Below are positions 31,531-39,675 of a stretch of DNA of 62,406 bases, piece by piece. Each line of letters starts with the position of its first letter. The first letter of the stretch is position 1. Source of the DNA: Symbiobacteriaceae bacterium (GTDB taxonomy: Bacteria; Bacillota; Sulfobacillia; Symbiobacteriales; Symbiobacteriaceae); assembly GCA_029239785.1 (NCBI GenBank), contig JARBUG010000019.1, positions 1-62,406 on the forward strand. Reading direction: 5' to 3'. The notes under the pieces were generated by a model. The model did no database searches, was not told the DNA's origin, and saw only the letters and a list, made by a program, of their open reading frames with translations. A program made the translations under genes and the position numbers.

Positions 31531-33024
31531 CTACCGAGCTCCTCCGTTCACGGCGGCTGCCTCCATGCCGGGCGGCTGCCGGTCGAAGCTGTAGCGGACC
31601 ATCGCCGCCAGCGCCGCAGCGGCCTGGTCGGGCGAGCCAAACGTAAGCACCCCGTTCTCATCCAGGAGCCTGCGGGCCGCGGCCACACCGTGGCCTGCCA
31701 GCAGCACCGGGAAGTAGGGCTTGTCGAGGCCGTGCCGCCTGATGCCGGGGAGGAGCCCGAGGAGTTCGTGTGCCACCTCGTCGGCCGAGGTGACCCTGGT
31801 GGGAACGAAGAGGTGGAAGACGGCATCAACGCCGGGATCACGAAGGGCGGCAGCCACCGACTGGGCGATCATCTTCGCCGAAACGCCGCCGCTCATGTCG
31901 ACGTGGCCATCCGGGCGCCCGATGGAGGCCATGGGGGGCAGCAGGCCAAATAGCATGGTGCGGGTGGCCGCACTGAACCGGGCAAGGGTCAGGCCGCCCG
32001 CGTCACTCAGGCAGTCCAGGGCGTACACACCCGGGCCGCCAGCATTCGTCAGCACCGAAACCCGCCCGCCCAGAGGCAGGGGCAGTTTGTCAAAGGCGTT
32101 CAGGGTCACAATAAAGTCGTCCAACCGCTGCATGCGAATCAGGCCGTACTGCCGGAAGGCGCCGTCGTAAATGGCGTCGGGTCCGGCCAGGGTGCCGGTA
32201 TGCGACAGGGCTGCGTGGCTGCCGGAGACCGACCGGCCCGCCTTGAGCACGACCACCGGCTTGCGGGCAACCACCCTCGCGGCGGACTCCAGAAGGGCAC
32301 GCGCCTCCGAAATCCCTTCGAGGTAGAGGCCCACAGCCCGGGTCGACGGGTCCTTCCCCAGATACTCCATCATATCGACCATATCGACATCGGCCATATT
32401 GCCAAGGCTGATCATTTTGTTCAGGCCGACGGCCAACGGTCGGGCGCCCAGTTCCAGGGCCATCCAGGCGCCCACGGCGCCGCTCTGGCTCAGCAATGAC
32501 ACGCCCCCGGGACGCCGCCAGACCCCGGTCAAAAAGGTGGTATCCACCCGGCTTTTGTTATCGATGATCCCGATGCAGTCAGGCCCGATCAGCCGGACGC
32601 CCGCAGCCCGGCAGCCCTCAGCCAGCTGGCCCTGCCAGCCCATGCCGTCGGTCGAGCCGGTTTCGCTGAAGCCAGCGGCGATGGCCACGACCACCTTCAG
32701 GTCCCGGCGGGTCCGGGCCCTCTCTCCAATCGCCTCGACCAGTTCCGGGGTTGACTGGGCCGGAGCGGCCAGAATCAACATCTCCACGGGCCCGGGTACA
32801 AAGCCCAGCGCCGGATAGGCCGGCACGCTCAAGACCGCATCCGCACCAGGGTGAATCACCGCAAGATGCCCGGGATAGCCGGCCTCCAGCAGGTTGCTAA
32901 GCACCTGGTGGCCGGGTTTTGTCACGTCGGCAGACGCTCCTGCAATAGCGATGCCACGGGGTCGGAAGGCCGCATCCAGAGTCCCGCTGGCAGCCTTTGC
33001 AGGAGGCATCGTGGTTCTTGTCAC
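31531..33024 (-). CDS. NDP-forming acyl-CoA synthetase alpha-type subunit (CoA-binding/ligase)
   Basis: 497 residues covering the CoA-binding domain (FRPRGIAIAGASADVTKPGH) and two succinyl-CoA-ligase-like domains (LLSQSGAVGAWM; SGSHAALSHTGTLAG). The phosphorylatable histidine lies in the HTGTLAG segment, as in ADP-forming acetyl-CoA synthetase alpha subunits. The reaction is acyl-CoA + NDP + Pi to acid + CoA + NTP. The ATP-grasp beta subunit is not adjacent, so it is elsewhere or this is an orphan. The GTG start at 33024 has GGAGG 8 nt upstream; a longer in-frame start exists but lacks a ribosome site. Confidence 0.82.
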   Translation of the reverse strand: MTRTTMPPAKAASGTLDAAFRPRGIAIAGASADVTKPGHQVLSNLLEAGYPGHLAVIHPGADAVLSVPAYPALGFVPGPVEMLILAAPAQSTPELVEAIGERARTRRDLKVVVAIAAGFSETGSTDGMGWQGQLAEGCRAAGVRLIGPDCIGIIDNKSRVDTTFLTGVWRRPGGVSLLSQSGAVGAWMALELGARPLAVGLNKMISLGNMADVDMVDMMEYLGKDPSTRAVGLYLEGISEARALLESAARVVARKPVVVLKAGRSVSGSHAALSHTGTLAGPDAIYDGAFRQYGLIRMQRLDDFIVTLNAFDKLPLPLGGRVSVLTNAGGPGVYALDCLSDAGGLTLARFSAATRTMLFGLLPPMASIGRPDGHVDMSGGVSAKMIAQSVAAALRDPGVDAVFHLFVPTRVTSADEVAHELLGLLPGIRRHGLDKPYFPVLLAGHGVAAARRLLDENGVLTFGSPDQAAAALAAMVRYSFDRQPPGMEAAAVNGGAR

Positions 33025-33207
33025 GGTGGCAGCCTCCTTCCGGTACTTTCTCCCAAGCCAAGCGTACGCCGCTCTGCTGGCTGGCTCTATCCACCGTAAG
33101 TACAAGAAAAGTCGTGTAGTCTGAATCTACTGCCGGTATCGTATGGTTTGAGGCGGCGTATAGGGTGTAGTTAGGAGCACCCAAAGTATTACGAATGACA
33201 CTTTAGG

Positions 33208-33236
33208 TAGACATCTGTCACACGGCGACCTACAAT
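33208..33236 (+). promoter_or_regulatory. Promoter of the response regulator/kinase operon
   Basis: TAGACA (33208-33213), 17-nt spacer, TACAAT (33231-33236), 37 nt before the ATG. Confidence 0.65.
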
Positions 33237-33272
33237 ATAGGGTAGTGCGTGTAGTGAAAAGGAGGGCTTCGA

Positions 33273-33656
33273 ATGCCGCTTCGCATCCTCCTGATTGAGG
33301 ACGACCCCGACATTCAGAAGATGGTGCGGCTGTCCCTCATGTACCAGGGCGGTCATCAGGTCTCGGCTGCATCCGGTGGTCGTGAAGGGCTCGAGAAGGC
33401 GGCCCAGGAGAACCCGGACCTCATTCTGCTAGATGTGATGATGCCGGAAATGGACGGCTACGAGACCATAAAGGCGCTGAAAGCGCAGCCCGGCACCCGG
33501 CATATTCCGGTCGTATTTCTCAGTGCCAGGGCCCAGCAGACCGAAATTCAGAAGGGCCGTGAACTGGGAGCCGTGGGCTACCTGGTCAAACCCTTTGATC
33601 CCATGACACTCGCCAGTCAACTGGACGCCATTCTGTCCAGCGGCGGGCAGGACTGA
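33273..33656 (+). CDS. Stand-alone receiver-domain response regulator (CheY-like)
   Basis: 127 residues made up of one receiver domain. The acidic pocket is at E9-D10-D11, the phospho-acceptor is D54 in LLDVMMPEMDGYE, the switch residue lies in VVFLSARA, and the lysine in GYLVKPFDP. There is no output domain, so it acts by protein contact or as a phosphate relay. ATG at 33273 follows AAGGAGGG. It is 27 nt before a hybrid kinase gene, its likely partner, in the same transcript. Confidence 0.9.
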   Translation: MPLRILLIEDDPDIQKMVRLSLMYQGGHQVSAASGGREGLEKAAQENPDLILLDVMMPEMDGYETIKALKAQPGTRHIPVVFLSARAQQTEIQKGRELGAVGYLVKPFDPMTLASQLDAILSSGGQD

Positions 33657-33683
33657 CAGGGTGCCCTTGGGGAGGATAGGTGC

Positions 33684-35957
33684 TTGAACTTCACCAAAAT
33701 ATTGCACAGCGTTTACCGGAACAGCCTTGACGGCATCGTGATCTCGAACAAAGAGACCATCATCACCGACGTGAACCCCGCGTATGAAGAGCTGACCGGG
33801 TACAGCCGTGACGAACTGGTTGGTCAAAGGACCAACGTGGTCAAATCGGGCCTGACCCCGCGCGTCGTCTTCGACGAAATGTGGGAGCAGCTTCGCACCC
33901 GCGGCAAGTGGGTCGGTGAAATCATCAACCGGCGGAAAGATGGCGCCCTATGGCATTCCTATCTTTCTATTACGCGTATTGTCGATGATGCTGGTGAAGT
34001 TGTTGCGTACGTGGGCATTGCGCGGGATATTACCCGCCGCAAGGAGATGGAGCAGCAGCTTCGGCAGAATCTGCTGGAGATCCAGGCCGCCCGCGAGGCT
34101 GCCGACGCCACGGCCAACCGGCTCCGGGCGATTTTGGAGTCCGCCGGCGAGGCGATCGTCATGGTCGATAACCGCGGGCTTTGCGTCATGGCCAACCACC
34201 AGGTCGGCAACGTGCTGGGCATCTCGGCGGAGCGGTGCATCGGCCAGTCGGTCCACGAACTGCACAGCCATGCCACCAGGGTTTTCCGGGGGGGCTGCGC
34301 GCTGGAGTGGAACCCCGGCCCCGAGGGGACGCCGCCGGTCGAAATCAAGACCAGGACAGTTGAGACCCGTGAGGATCAGCCCCGGGTCTTTCATGAGTTT
34401 TCGGCCCCCGTGCAAGATGAGCTTGGGCGGGTGATTGGCCGGATTTACGTCTACCGCGATGTGACCAAGGAGACGGAAGTGGACCGCATGAAGAGCGAGT
34501 TCATCGCCACCGTCTCCCACGAGCTGCGCACGCCCATGACGTCGATCAAGGGTTCGCTGGGGCTGGTGCTGGGCGGCATTGCCGGCGCCCTGCCCGAGGA
34601 TGCCAAAGAGCTGCTCGGCATCGCACAAAACAACACCGATCGACTGATTCGGTTGATTAACGACATTCTCGACATCTCCCGCATTGAGGCGGGCAAGATG
34701 GAGATCAAGCGGGCGCCCCTTTCGGTGGTGGATAGCGTGCACCGGGCGATTCGTGAGCTGGAGGGGTTTGCGACCCAGCGGGATATCGTCTTGAAGGCCG
34801 AACTGCCTGATGACCTTCCCCGGGCCATTGCCGACTACGACCGGCTCCAGCAGGTGCTGGTCAACCTGCTTTCGAACGCCATCAAGTTCAGCGATATGCA
34901 TAGCCGCGTGGTGGTCAGCGCCGGCCTGGACGAGGACCAGATTTGGGTCAAGGTGCTTGACCAGGGCGCCGGCATTCCGAAGGAGCATCTGTCATCGATC
35001 TTCGAGAAGTTCCACCGGGTCGACAACGCATCCACCCGGAAGACGGGCGGCACGGGGCTTGGCCTGGCGATCTGCCGGGCGATTGTTGAGGAGCACGGCG
35101 GCCGCATTTGGGTCGACAGCGAACTGGGCAAGGGCTCGGCCTTTACCTTCACGCTGCCGGTCGAGGCGGCGCCGCCGGAACCCCAAATTCCCATGGCGCT
35201 GGGCACCAAAACGGTGCTGGTGGTCGATGATGATCCGGATATTGTCAAGCTGATTATGCTGTCGCTTGAGCAGGAGGGCTTCCATACCCTGGGCGCCACC
35301 TCGGGCGACCAAGCCCTGGAGATTGCCCGGACCCGGCGGGTGGATGCGATTACGCTGGACCTGCTGATGCCCGGGATGCATGGCCTCGAAGTGGCCCGCC
35401 GCCTGAAGGATGACCCCGTCACGAAGGGGATTCCGGTGGTGGTAGTCAGCGCCTATACCGATGGGCATGAGTCGGAACTGGTGATGCTGGGCGTGTCGGG
35501 CGTGATTGGCAAGCCGATCGACGAAGATCGACTGCTTTCGACGATTCGCTCTGTGCTGGGCAACCGGACGGATGGCGAAGCCGACAAGCCGCTGGTGATG
35601 GTCGTCGATGATGATCCGGATGTGCGCACGATTGTGGGCATGATGCTGGAGCGGGGCGGATACGCCGTGCGGACGGCGTCGGACGGACAGGAAGCGTTCC
35701 GGGTGATCATGGAGAATCGGCCAGATTTGCTAATTCTTGATTTAATGATGCCAAACCTGGACGGATTCCAGTTGGTGCGGCTGCTCCGGCAGCGACGTTG
35801 GACGCAGCAGATTCCGCTGTTGGTATTGACAGCGCTGGATTTGACGGAGGGCGAAAAGACGCTGCTCCGGCTGGGGCCGACGCGGCATCTGACCAAGGGC
35901 CCGGCGCTGCAGGAGGAGATCGTCTCGCGGGTGCGGGATTTGATGAAGCCTCGGTAG
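33684..35957 (+). CDS. Hybrid sensor histidine kinase with two receiver domains
   Basis: 757-residue cytosolic kinase without membrane spans. The order is PAS with PAC (1-120), a second PAS (125-260), HisKA (H279 in SHELRTP), HATPase (N box LVNLLSNAIKF, G boxes DQGAGIP and GGTGLGLA), then two receiver domains with acceptors D559 and D686. The first PAS resembles the aerotaxis/NifL type. The TTG start at 33684 follows GGGGAGG with 8-nt spacing. With the upstream single receiver this makes three acceptors for one kinase, suggesting a branched or buffered relay. The signal and output are unknown. A strong terminator follows. Confidence 0.92.
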   Translation: MNFTKILHSVYRNSLDGIVISNKETIITDVNPAYEELTGYSRDELVGQRTNVVKSGLTPRVVFDEMWEQLRTRGKWVGEIINRRKDGALWHSYLSITRIVDDAGEVVAYVGIARDITRRKEMEQQLRQNLLEIQAAREAADATANRLRAILESAGEAIVMVDNRGLCVMANHQVGNVLGISAERCIGQSVHELHSHATRVFRGGCALEWNPGPEGTPPVEIKTRTVETREDQPRVFHEFSAPVQDELGRVIGRIYVYRDVTKETEVDRMKSEFIATVSHELRTPMTSIKGSLGLVLGGIAGALPEDAKELLGIAQNNTDRLIRLINDILDISRIEAGKMEIKRAPLSVVDSVHRAIRELEGFATQRDIVLKAELPDDLPRAIADYDRLQQVLVNLLSNAIKFSDMHSRVVVSAGLDEDQIWVKVLDQGAGIPKEHLSSIFEKFHRVDNASTRKTGGTGLGLAICRAIVEEHGGRIWVDSELGKGSAFTFTLPVEAAPPEPQIPMALGTKTVLVVDDDPDIVKLIMLSLEQEGFHTLGATSGDQALEIARTRRVDAITLDLLMPGMHGLEVARRLKDDPVTKGIPVVVVSAYTDGHESELVMLGVSGVIGKPIDEDRLLSTIRSVLGNRTDGEADKPLVMVVDDDPDVRTIVGMMLERGGYAVRTASDGQEAFRVIMENRPDLLILDLMMPNLDGFQLVRLLRQRRWTQQIPLLVLTALDLTEGEKTLLRLGPTRHLTKGPALQEEIVSRVRDLMKPR

Positions 35958-35970
35958 GTAAGGTGCGAAG

Positions 35971-35999
35971 AAGGCACGGGAGAGATCCCGTGCCTTTTT
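35971..35999 (+). terminator. Terminator of the kinase operon
   Basis: 9-bp stem GGCACGGGA/TCCCGTGCC (35973-35981 with 35986-35994), GAGA loop, TTTTT. Confidence 0.9.
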
Positions 36000-36070
36000 G
36001 CATCGTTTTATGCAAAAAGCGATGTTTGACTGTATCTTTGTGCAAATGTGGACGAAAAGATGAATCTGGC

Positions 36071-36190
36071 TGCATATTTGTCATGTTTGGGTGAATCTGG
36101 GCGTATTTGGGCATTTCTGTGTGGATCTGGGCATGTTTGAGCATTGCTGTGAACCGCTGGAGATGTTTTGATGCGTTTGGCCATGGCTTG
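36071..36190. repeat. Degenerate 30-nt tandem repeats, low GC
   Basis: Four consecutive 30-nt units (36071, 36101, 36131, 36161) of the form GCRTNTTTGNGCATNTNTGNGTGAATCTGG, with a partial unit before them (36021-36070). The stretch is far more AT-rich than its surroundings and has no convincing gene. It separates the kinase terminator from a small zinc-ribbon gene. Confidence 0.6.
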
Positions 36191-36198
36191 ATGTGTTC

Positions 36199-36396
36199 TT
36201 AGGCACGGGGCGGGCGCCTGAACGCTTGGTCTGCCTCGTACCTGGTCCGCCCCGAGCACCGCGGGCAGATGTAGACCATGGGGCCCTGGACCCGCCGGGT
36301 CTTCTCCAGCTCCCGGTGCTGCAAGTAGCGGATGGCGAACTCCGGGTCCCCCTCCGGCGACGCTCCGCAGAGCTTGCAGCGCACCTGTTCTTCCAT
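36199..36396 (-). CDS. Small zinc-ribbon protein
   Basis: 65 residues with two CxxC pairs (CKLC near residue 7 and CPRC near 44) spaced to bind one zinc, joined by a basic/aromatic linker (AIRYLQHRELEKTRR). It resembles small DUF2197-type zinc-ribbon proteins of Bacillota, function unknown. ATG at 36396 follows AAAGGGGGG. It is divergent from the MFS gene, 89 nt away. Confidence 0.7.
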   Translation of the reverse strand: MEEQVRCKLCGASPEGDPEFAIRYLQHRELEKTRRVQGPMVYICPRCSGRTRYEADQAFRRPPRA

Positions 36397-36485
36397 GACG
36401 TCTCGCCCCCCTTTGTCACCTCCATTGTACGAGGTTATCGATGGGCGGAACAGGGGCAGGCTACGAAGCAGGAGGTGTGTGCTTT

Positions 36486-37802
36486 GTGCGCCTGAAGGTG
36501 CTGCTGGCGGGAATTCTGGCCTTTCATGCCGGGTGGTATATGCTGGTGCCGTTCTTTGCCATCCTCTTTACCACCCGGCGAGGGCTGAGTCCGGCGGAAG
36601 TGGGGCTGGTGCTGGCGGCCCAGTCCTTTCTGCTGTTGCTGGGGAGCCTGGCGGGGGGCGCCCTGGCCGATCGCTACGGGCGCCGGCTGACCATGGTGCT
36701 GGGCCTGGTGCTGCGGGCGGTGGGGCTCGGGATGCTGGGCTTTGCGGTGACCCTGCCGGGTGCGCTCCTGGCGGCAGCGACCGCCGGGGTGGGGGGAGGG
36801 CTTTACGGTCCGGCGGCCAAGGCGGCGATCGCTGTGCTCGCCGCCGAGGGGCCGGATCGGACCACGATTTTCGGCTGGCGGGGGATTGCGGCAAACATTG
36901 GCACCAGCACGGGGCCGCTGCTGGGCAGCTTGCTGGTGCGGGGGTCCATGCCGGTGCTGTTCGGCTCGTCGGCCGCGGTCCATGCAGGGCTTGGCCTGGT
37001 AACCTGGATGTTGCTGCCCGCCGAGGGGGGAACCGTGGAGAGCGCCGAGGGGAAGGCGCCCTGGCGCGATCTGCTGCGTGACGTTCCGTACCTGGCCTTC
37101 AGCGTGATCACGGCCTTGTCGTGGGCGCTGTTCTCGCAGTTGATGTTGGCGGTGCCGCTGTACGCCAGCCGGGTGCTGGGGCTGGAGGCGTCCATCGGGC
37201 TGCTGTGGACGGTGTCAAGCTTGGTGGTCATCGCCCTGCAGGTGCCCGTGAGCCGGTATCTGCTGACACGCCTGTCGCCGGCGGTGGCTATGGCCGCGGG
37301 GGTTGCCCTGCTGGGCGCCGGGCTGGGGTTGGTGGGGCTTGTGCCCTATGTGACGGCGGCCACCGGGGCCTTTGGTGGACTGCTTGGTGCCGTGCTGCTC
37401 TTTGTGGTGGGGGAGATGCTCCTGATGCCCACAGTTGACAGCACGGTCTCGCTGATGGCGCCCGCGGCGGCGGTGGGGAGCTACTTTGGCGTTGCCTCCC
37501 TGGCATGGGGGCTGGGGGAGGGTGTGGGGAGCCTGGCCGGGGGCGGGCTGATGCAGTACGCCCTGGGGTCCGGCAGGACCGGCCTGCCCTGGGTGGTGTA
37601 TGCCGGGGCGGGGGCCGGAATTGCCGGGCTCTTCCTGGCGCTGGGGCGCTGGGTGGGGGCGGCGGGGGGCGCACAGGGCGGGGCTCCGACGGTTTCCCCT
37701 GCCACGGCGGCGCCCGGAAAAATGCAGGTCTATCGCCCCGGCCACCCGGTGCCCGACGAAGACCGGCTCCGTTTAGGCGGTTCTCCCCCCGATGACGAGT
37801 AA
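36486..37802 (+). CDS. MFS-type efflux transporter
   Basis: 438-residue membrane protein with about 12 hydrophobic helices. The major-facilitator signature between TM2 and TM3 reads GGALADRYGRR, and motif-C-like glycines appear in TM5 (GIAANIGTSTGPLLG). Twelve helices and motif C suggest a drug/H+ antiporter of the DHA1 kind; the substrate is unknown. The GTG at 36486 with AGGAGGTG 8 nt upstream is preferred over ATG 36441. The C-terminal tail is hydrophilic and proline-rich. The bacilliredoxin gene follows after 57 nt. Confidence 0.88.
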   Translation: MRLKVLLAGILAFHAGWYMLVPFFAILFTTRRGLSPAEVGLVLAAQSFLLLLGSLAGGALADRYGRRLTMVLGLVLRAVGLGMLGFAVTLPGALLAAATAGVGGGLYGPAAKAAIAVLAAEGPDRTTIFGWRGIAANIGTSTGPLLGSLLVRGSMPVLFGSSAAVHAGLGLVTWMLLPAEGGTVESAEGKAPWRDLLRDVPYLAFSVITALSWALFSQLMLAVPLYASRVLGLEASIGLLWTVSSLVVIALQVPVSRYLLTRLSPAVAMAAGVALLGAGLGLVGLVPYVTAATGAFGGLLGAVLLFVVGEMLLMPTVDSTVSLMAPAAAVGSYFGVASLAWGLGEGVGSLAGGGLMQYALGSGRTGLPWVVYAGAGAGIAGLFLALGRWVGAAGGAQGGAPTVSPATAAPGKMQVYRPGHPVPDEDRLRLGGSPPDDE

Positions 37803-37859
37803 CTTTGTGTTTGAAAAAATCGTCATAAGGGCAAACGGATGCAAAGGGGAGCTAAAACA

Positions 37860-38279
37860 GTGGATCTCGATATGTGGCGCCCGATGATTCAGTCCATGCG
37901 GGAGGAGATGACCCGCATCGGCTTTACCGAGCTGAAGACGCCGGAGGAGGTGGAGCAGGCCGTTCCTGCCGCCAAGGGTACCACGGTGGTTTTCGTCAAC
38001 TCGATGTGCGGCTGCGCCGGCGGCATCGCTCGGCCGGGCATGGCCCTGGCCCTTCAGCATGGTGCCAAAGTCGACAACCTCTATACCGTCTTCGCTGGTC
38101 AGGATAAGGAGGCAACCGAGAAGGCTCGCAGCTACTTTGCGCCCTTTCCGCCGTCTTCGCCGTCGATCGCGATTTTGAAGGATGGCAAACTGCTGACCAT
38201 GGTGGAGCGCAGCCAGATTGAAGGCAGCAGCCCGCAGGCGGTGGCAGCCAAGGTCGTCCAGGCCGCGGGTCAGGCATAG
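37860..38279 (+). CDS. Bacilliredoxin, BrxA/BrxB (YphP/YqiW) family
   Basis: 139-residue thioredoxin-fold protein with the family CGC motif (C50-G-C52) in NSMCGCAGG. Bacilliredoxins remove bacillithiol from oxidised protein thiols; this implies a bacillithiol-type thiol pool, though no bsh gene is in the window. The GTG start at 37860 follows AAAGGGGAG, and the N-terminus (MWRPMIQSMREEM) matches the family. A 17-bp terminator follows. Confidence 0.9.
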   Translation: MDLDMWRPMIQSMREEMTRIGFTELKTPEEVEQAVPAAKGTTVVFVNSMCGCAGGIARPGMALALQHGAKVDNLYTVFAGQDKEATEKARSYFAPFPPSSPSIAILKDGKLLTMVERSQIEGSSPQAVAAKVVQAAGQA

Positions 38280-38287
38280 TGAAGCAT

Positions 38288-38328
38288 ATCGCCCCTTCCG
38301 GCTCGCAGGAGCCGGAGGGGGCGATTTT
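38288..38328 (+). terminator. Terminator of the bacilliredoxin gene
   Basis: 17-bp stem with one wobble (38288-38304 with 38309-38325), GCAG loop, TTTT. Confidence 0.9.
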
Positions 38329-38498
38329 CGTTGCCGCGGAGGTCGCACGGAACAGGGAGGCCGTCATGCGCTGGTCATGATGAGGTCACATGGAGGGGTG
38401 CGGTCATCACATGTGGGCGCAAGGCTCTCACGGGTCCCGGTGAAGGACTGTAACGCACCAGTTTAGAAATATACGCTATAAATTGAAAGGATGGCACC

Positions 38499-38564
38499 AT
38501 GCGCAGCGCAACCCGTGCCCTCTGCCTGGCGGCCGGCCGCCACCATCTATTTCTCACCCCGTGA
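38499..38564 (+). CDS. Possible 21-residue leader peptide
   Basis: Short frame MRSATRALCLAAGRHHLFLTP with AAAGGATGG about 6 nt upstream and a TATAAA -10-like box at 38477-38482. It ends 36 nt before the Nudix gene. It could be a leader peptide or chance. The rest of 38330-38490 holds no gene; it has near-repeats of GGTCATSANNNGGTCACATG type only. Confidence 0.25.
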   Translation: MRSATRALCLAAGRHHLFLTP

Positions 38565-38600
38565 GCATCTGATTACAAAGATTGAATGGAGGAACCAGTA

Positions 38601-39059
38601 ATGCTTAAGCGCATCGACACCCTGCCTGCCGACAGGCCCGTGGCCGGTGTCCACGTCGTCCCCATCACCGATGACGGCTACATTGTGATGGGCTGGAACC
38701 GGGAAGAATCGGCCCTGACCACCATCGGTGGACGGATTGAACCGGGGGAGACACACGAACAGGCCCTCGGGCGTGAGGCTCACGAAGAAGCAGGCATTAC
38801 GCTCAAAGGCCCGTATACACCGTTCGCCAGTTGGTATTGGGAATCGACGAGTACATACACCGTCTGGTACACCGCCGGGGTTGCCGCCTGGCACGACCTA
38901 GTCCCTGGGTTCGAAAACACCGGCCGGGTCACTTTCACCCCCGAAACCGCCAGAGCGATCATCAGCCAACTCCACCACGACCCCGGCCAGCAGCACCGCC
39001 TCCAACTCCTCACCTGGGCCCAGGAACTCATCACAACGCAAAACGTGCCGGGGCGCTGA
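38601..39059 (+). CDS. Nudix hydrolase
   Basis: 152 residues with the Nudix box starting GGRIEPGETHEQALGREA and continuing HEEAGI, catalytic residues intact. A WYWESTSTYTVWY aromatic stretch may form the substrate pocket. It is only distantly like the other Nudix protein at 29339 outside the box. ATG at 38601 follows GGAGGAA with 8-nt spacing. It is convergent with the UspA gene, 3 nt apart. Substrate unknown. Confidence 0.87.
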   Translation: MLKRIDTLPADRPVAGVHVVPITDDGYIVMGWNREESALTTIGGRIEPGETHEQALGREAHEEAGITLKGPYTPFASWYWESTSTYTVWYTAGVAAWHDLVPGFENTGRVTFTPETARAIISQLHHDPGQQHRLQLLTWAQELITTQNVPGR

Positions 39060-39062
39060 GCG

Positions 39063-39500
39063 CTACGGTACGATCAACACCGGGACCTTCGCCCGGTGCA
39101 GCACACCCTGACTGACGCTGCCCATCAACAGTTCGCGCAGGGAGGAATGCCCCCGCCGGCCCATGACAATCAGATCGAAGCCGCCTTCCTCAGCCTGGGC
39201 CAGAATGGTCTCGGCCAGCAGGCCAATGTGGTGGACGGTCGACACCTGCTCGTTCGGCAGACACAACGCCTGCACGGTCCGAACCAGGACCTCCTGCAGC
39301 CGGGTCTCCTCATAATCGCCGAGCTGCAGGCCCACGGTCAGGGGCGCCCCCACACCGGCGGGCGTCAGCATCTCCGGCAGCGGCACCACGTGCAACACGA
39401 CAACTTCCAGGTCGGGATCGAGCCGGGCCATATTTCCCAGAACCCTTGCCGCCCGCAGGCTGGCCTCCGACGCATCCGTCGCTAGCAACGCTTTGCGCAT
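39063..39500 (-). CDS. Universal stress protein, UspA family
   Basis: 145 residues with the N-terminal KALLATDAS and the ATP-binding motif GRRGHSSLRELLMGSVSQ, followed by VLHRAKVPVLIV. The intact glycine-rich motif points to the ATP-binding class, like MJ0577. The role is stress endurance, with no specific partner known. ATG at 39500 has AAGGAGGG upstream. Confidence 0.92.
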   Translation of the reverse strand: MRKALLATDASEASLRAARVLGNMARLDPDLEVVVLHVVPLPEMLTPAGVGAPLTVGLQLGDYEETRLQEVLVRTVQALCLPNEQVSTVHHIGLLAETILAQAEEGGFDLIVMGRRGHSSLRELLMGSVSQGVLHRAKVPVLIVP

Positions 39501-39619
39501 CGGTATCCCTCCTTAATCATCGGGATATTTCAATCTTCAAACCACCCTTTCCTGCCGCCATCATCAACGCAATGGGATATGCAGGGAAGAAAAGTTCGCA
39601 GGGATTACCCATGCGCCTG

Positions 39620-39625
39620 TATAAT
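39620..39625 (+). promoter_or_regulatory. -10 box of the PBP gene
   Basis: Perfect TATAAT directly preceded by TG; the -35 region is poor. It fixes the translation start to the downstream TTG. Confidence 0.5.
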
Positions 39626-39675
39626 CTTTGAAGAAGAGGAAGGTCGGCGTTGCCGACAGTGTCGGAGGGATCACG

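Noticed and set aside
30614-31594. Open frame antisense to the CobW-type gene
   Set aside because: Shadow of a gene with clear P-loop and CxCC motifs.
36071-36190. CRISPR array
   Set aside because: The 30-nt units are contiguous and degenerate, with no constant repeat and variable spacer alternation, and no cas genes are in the window.
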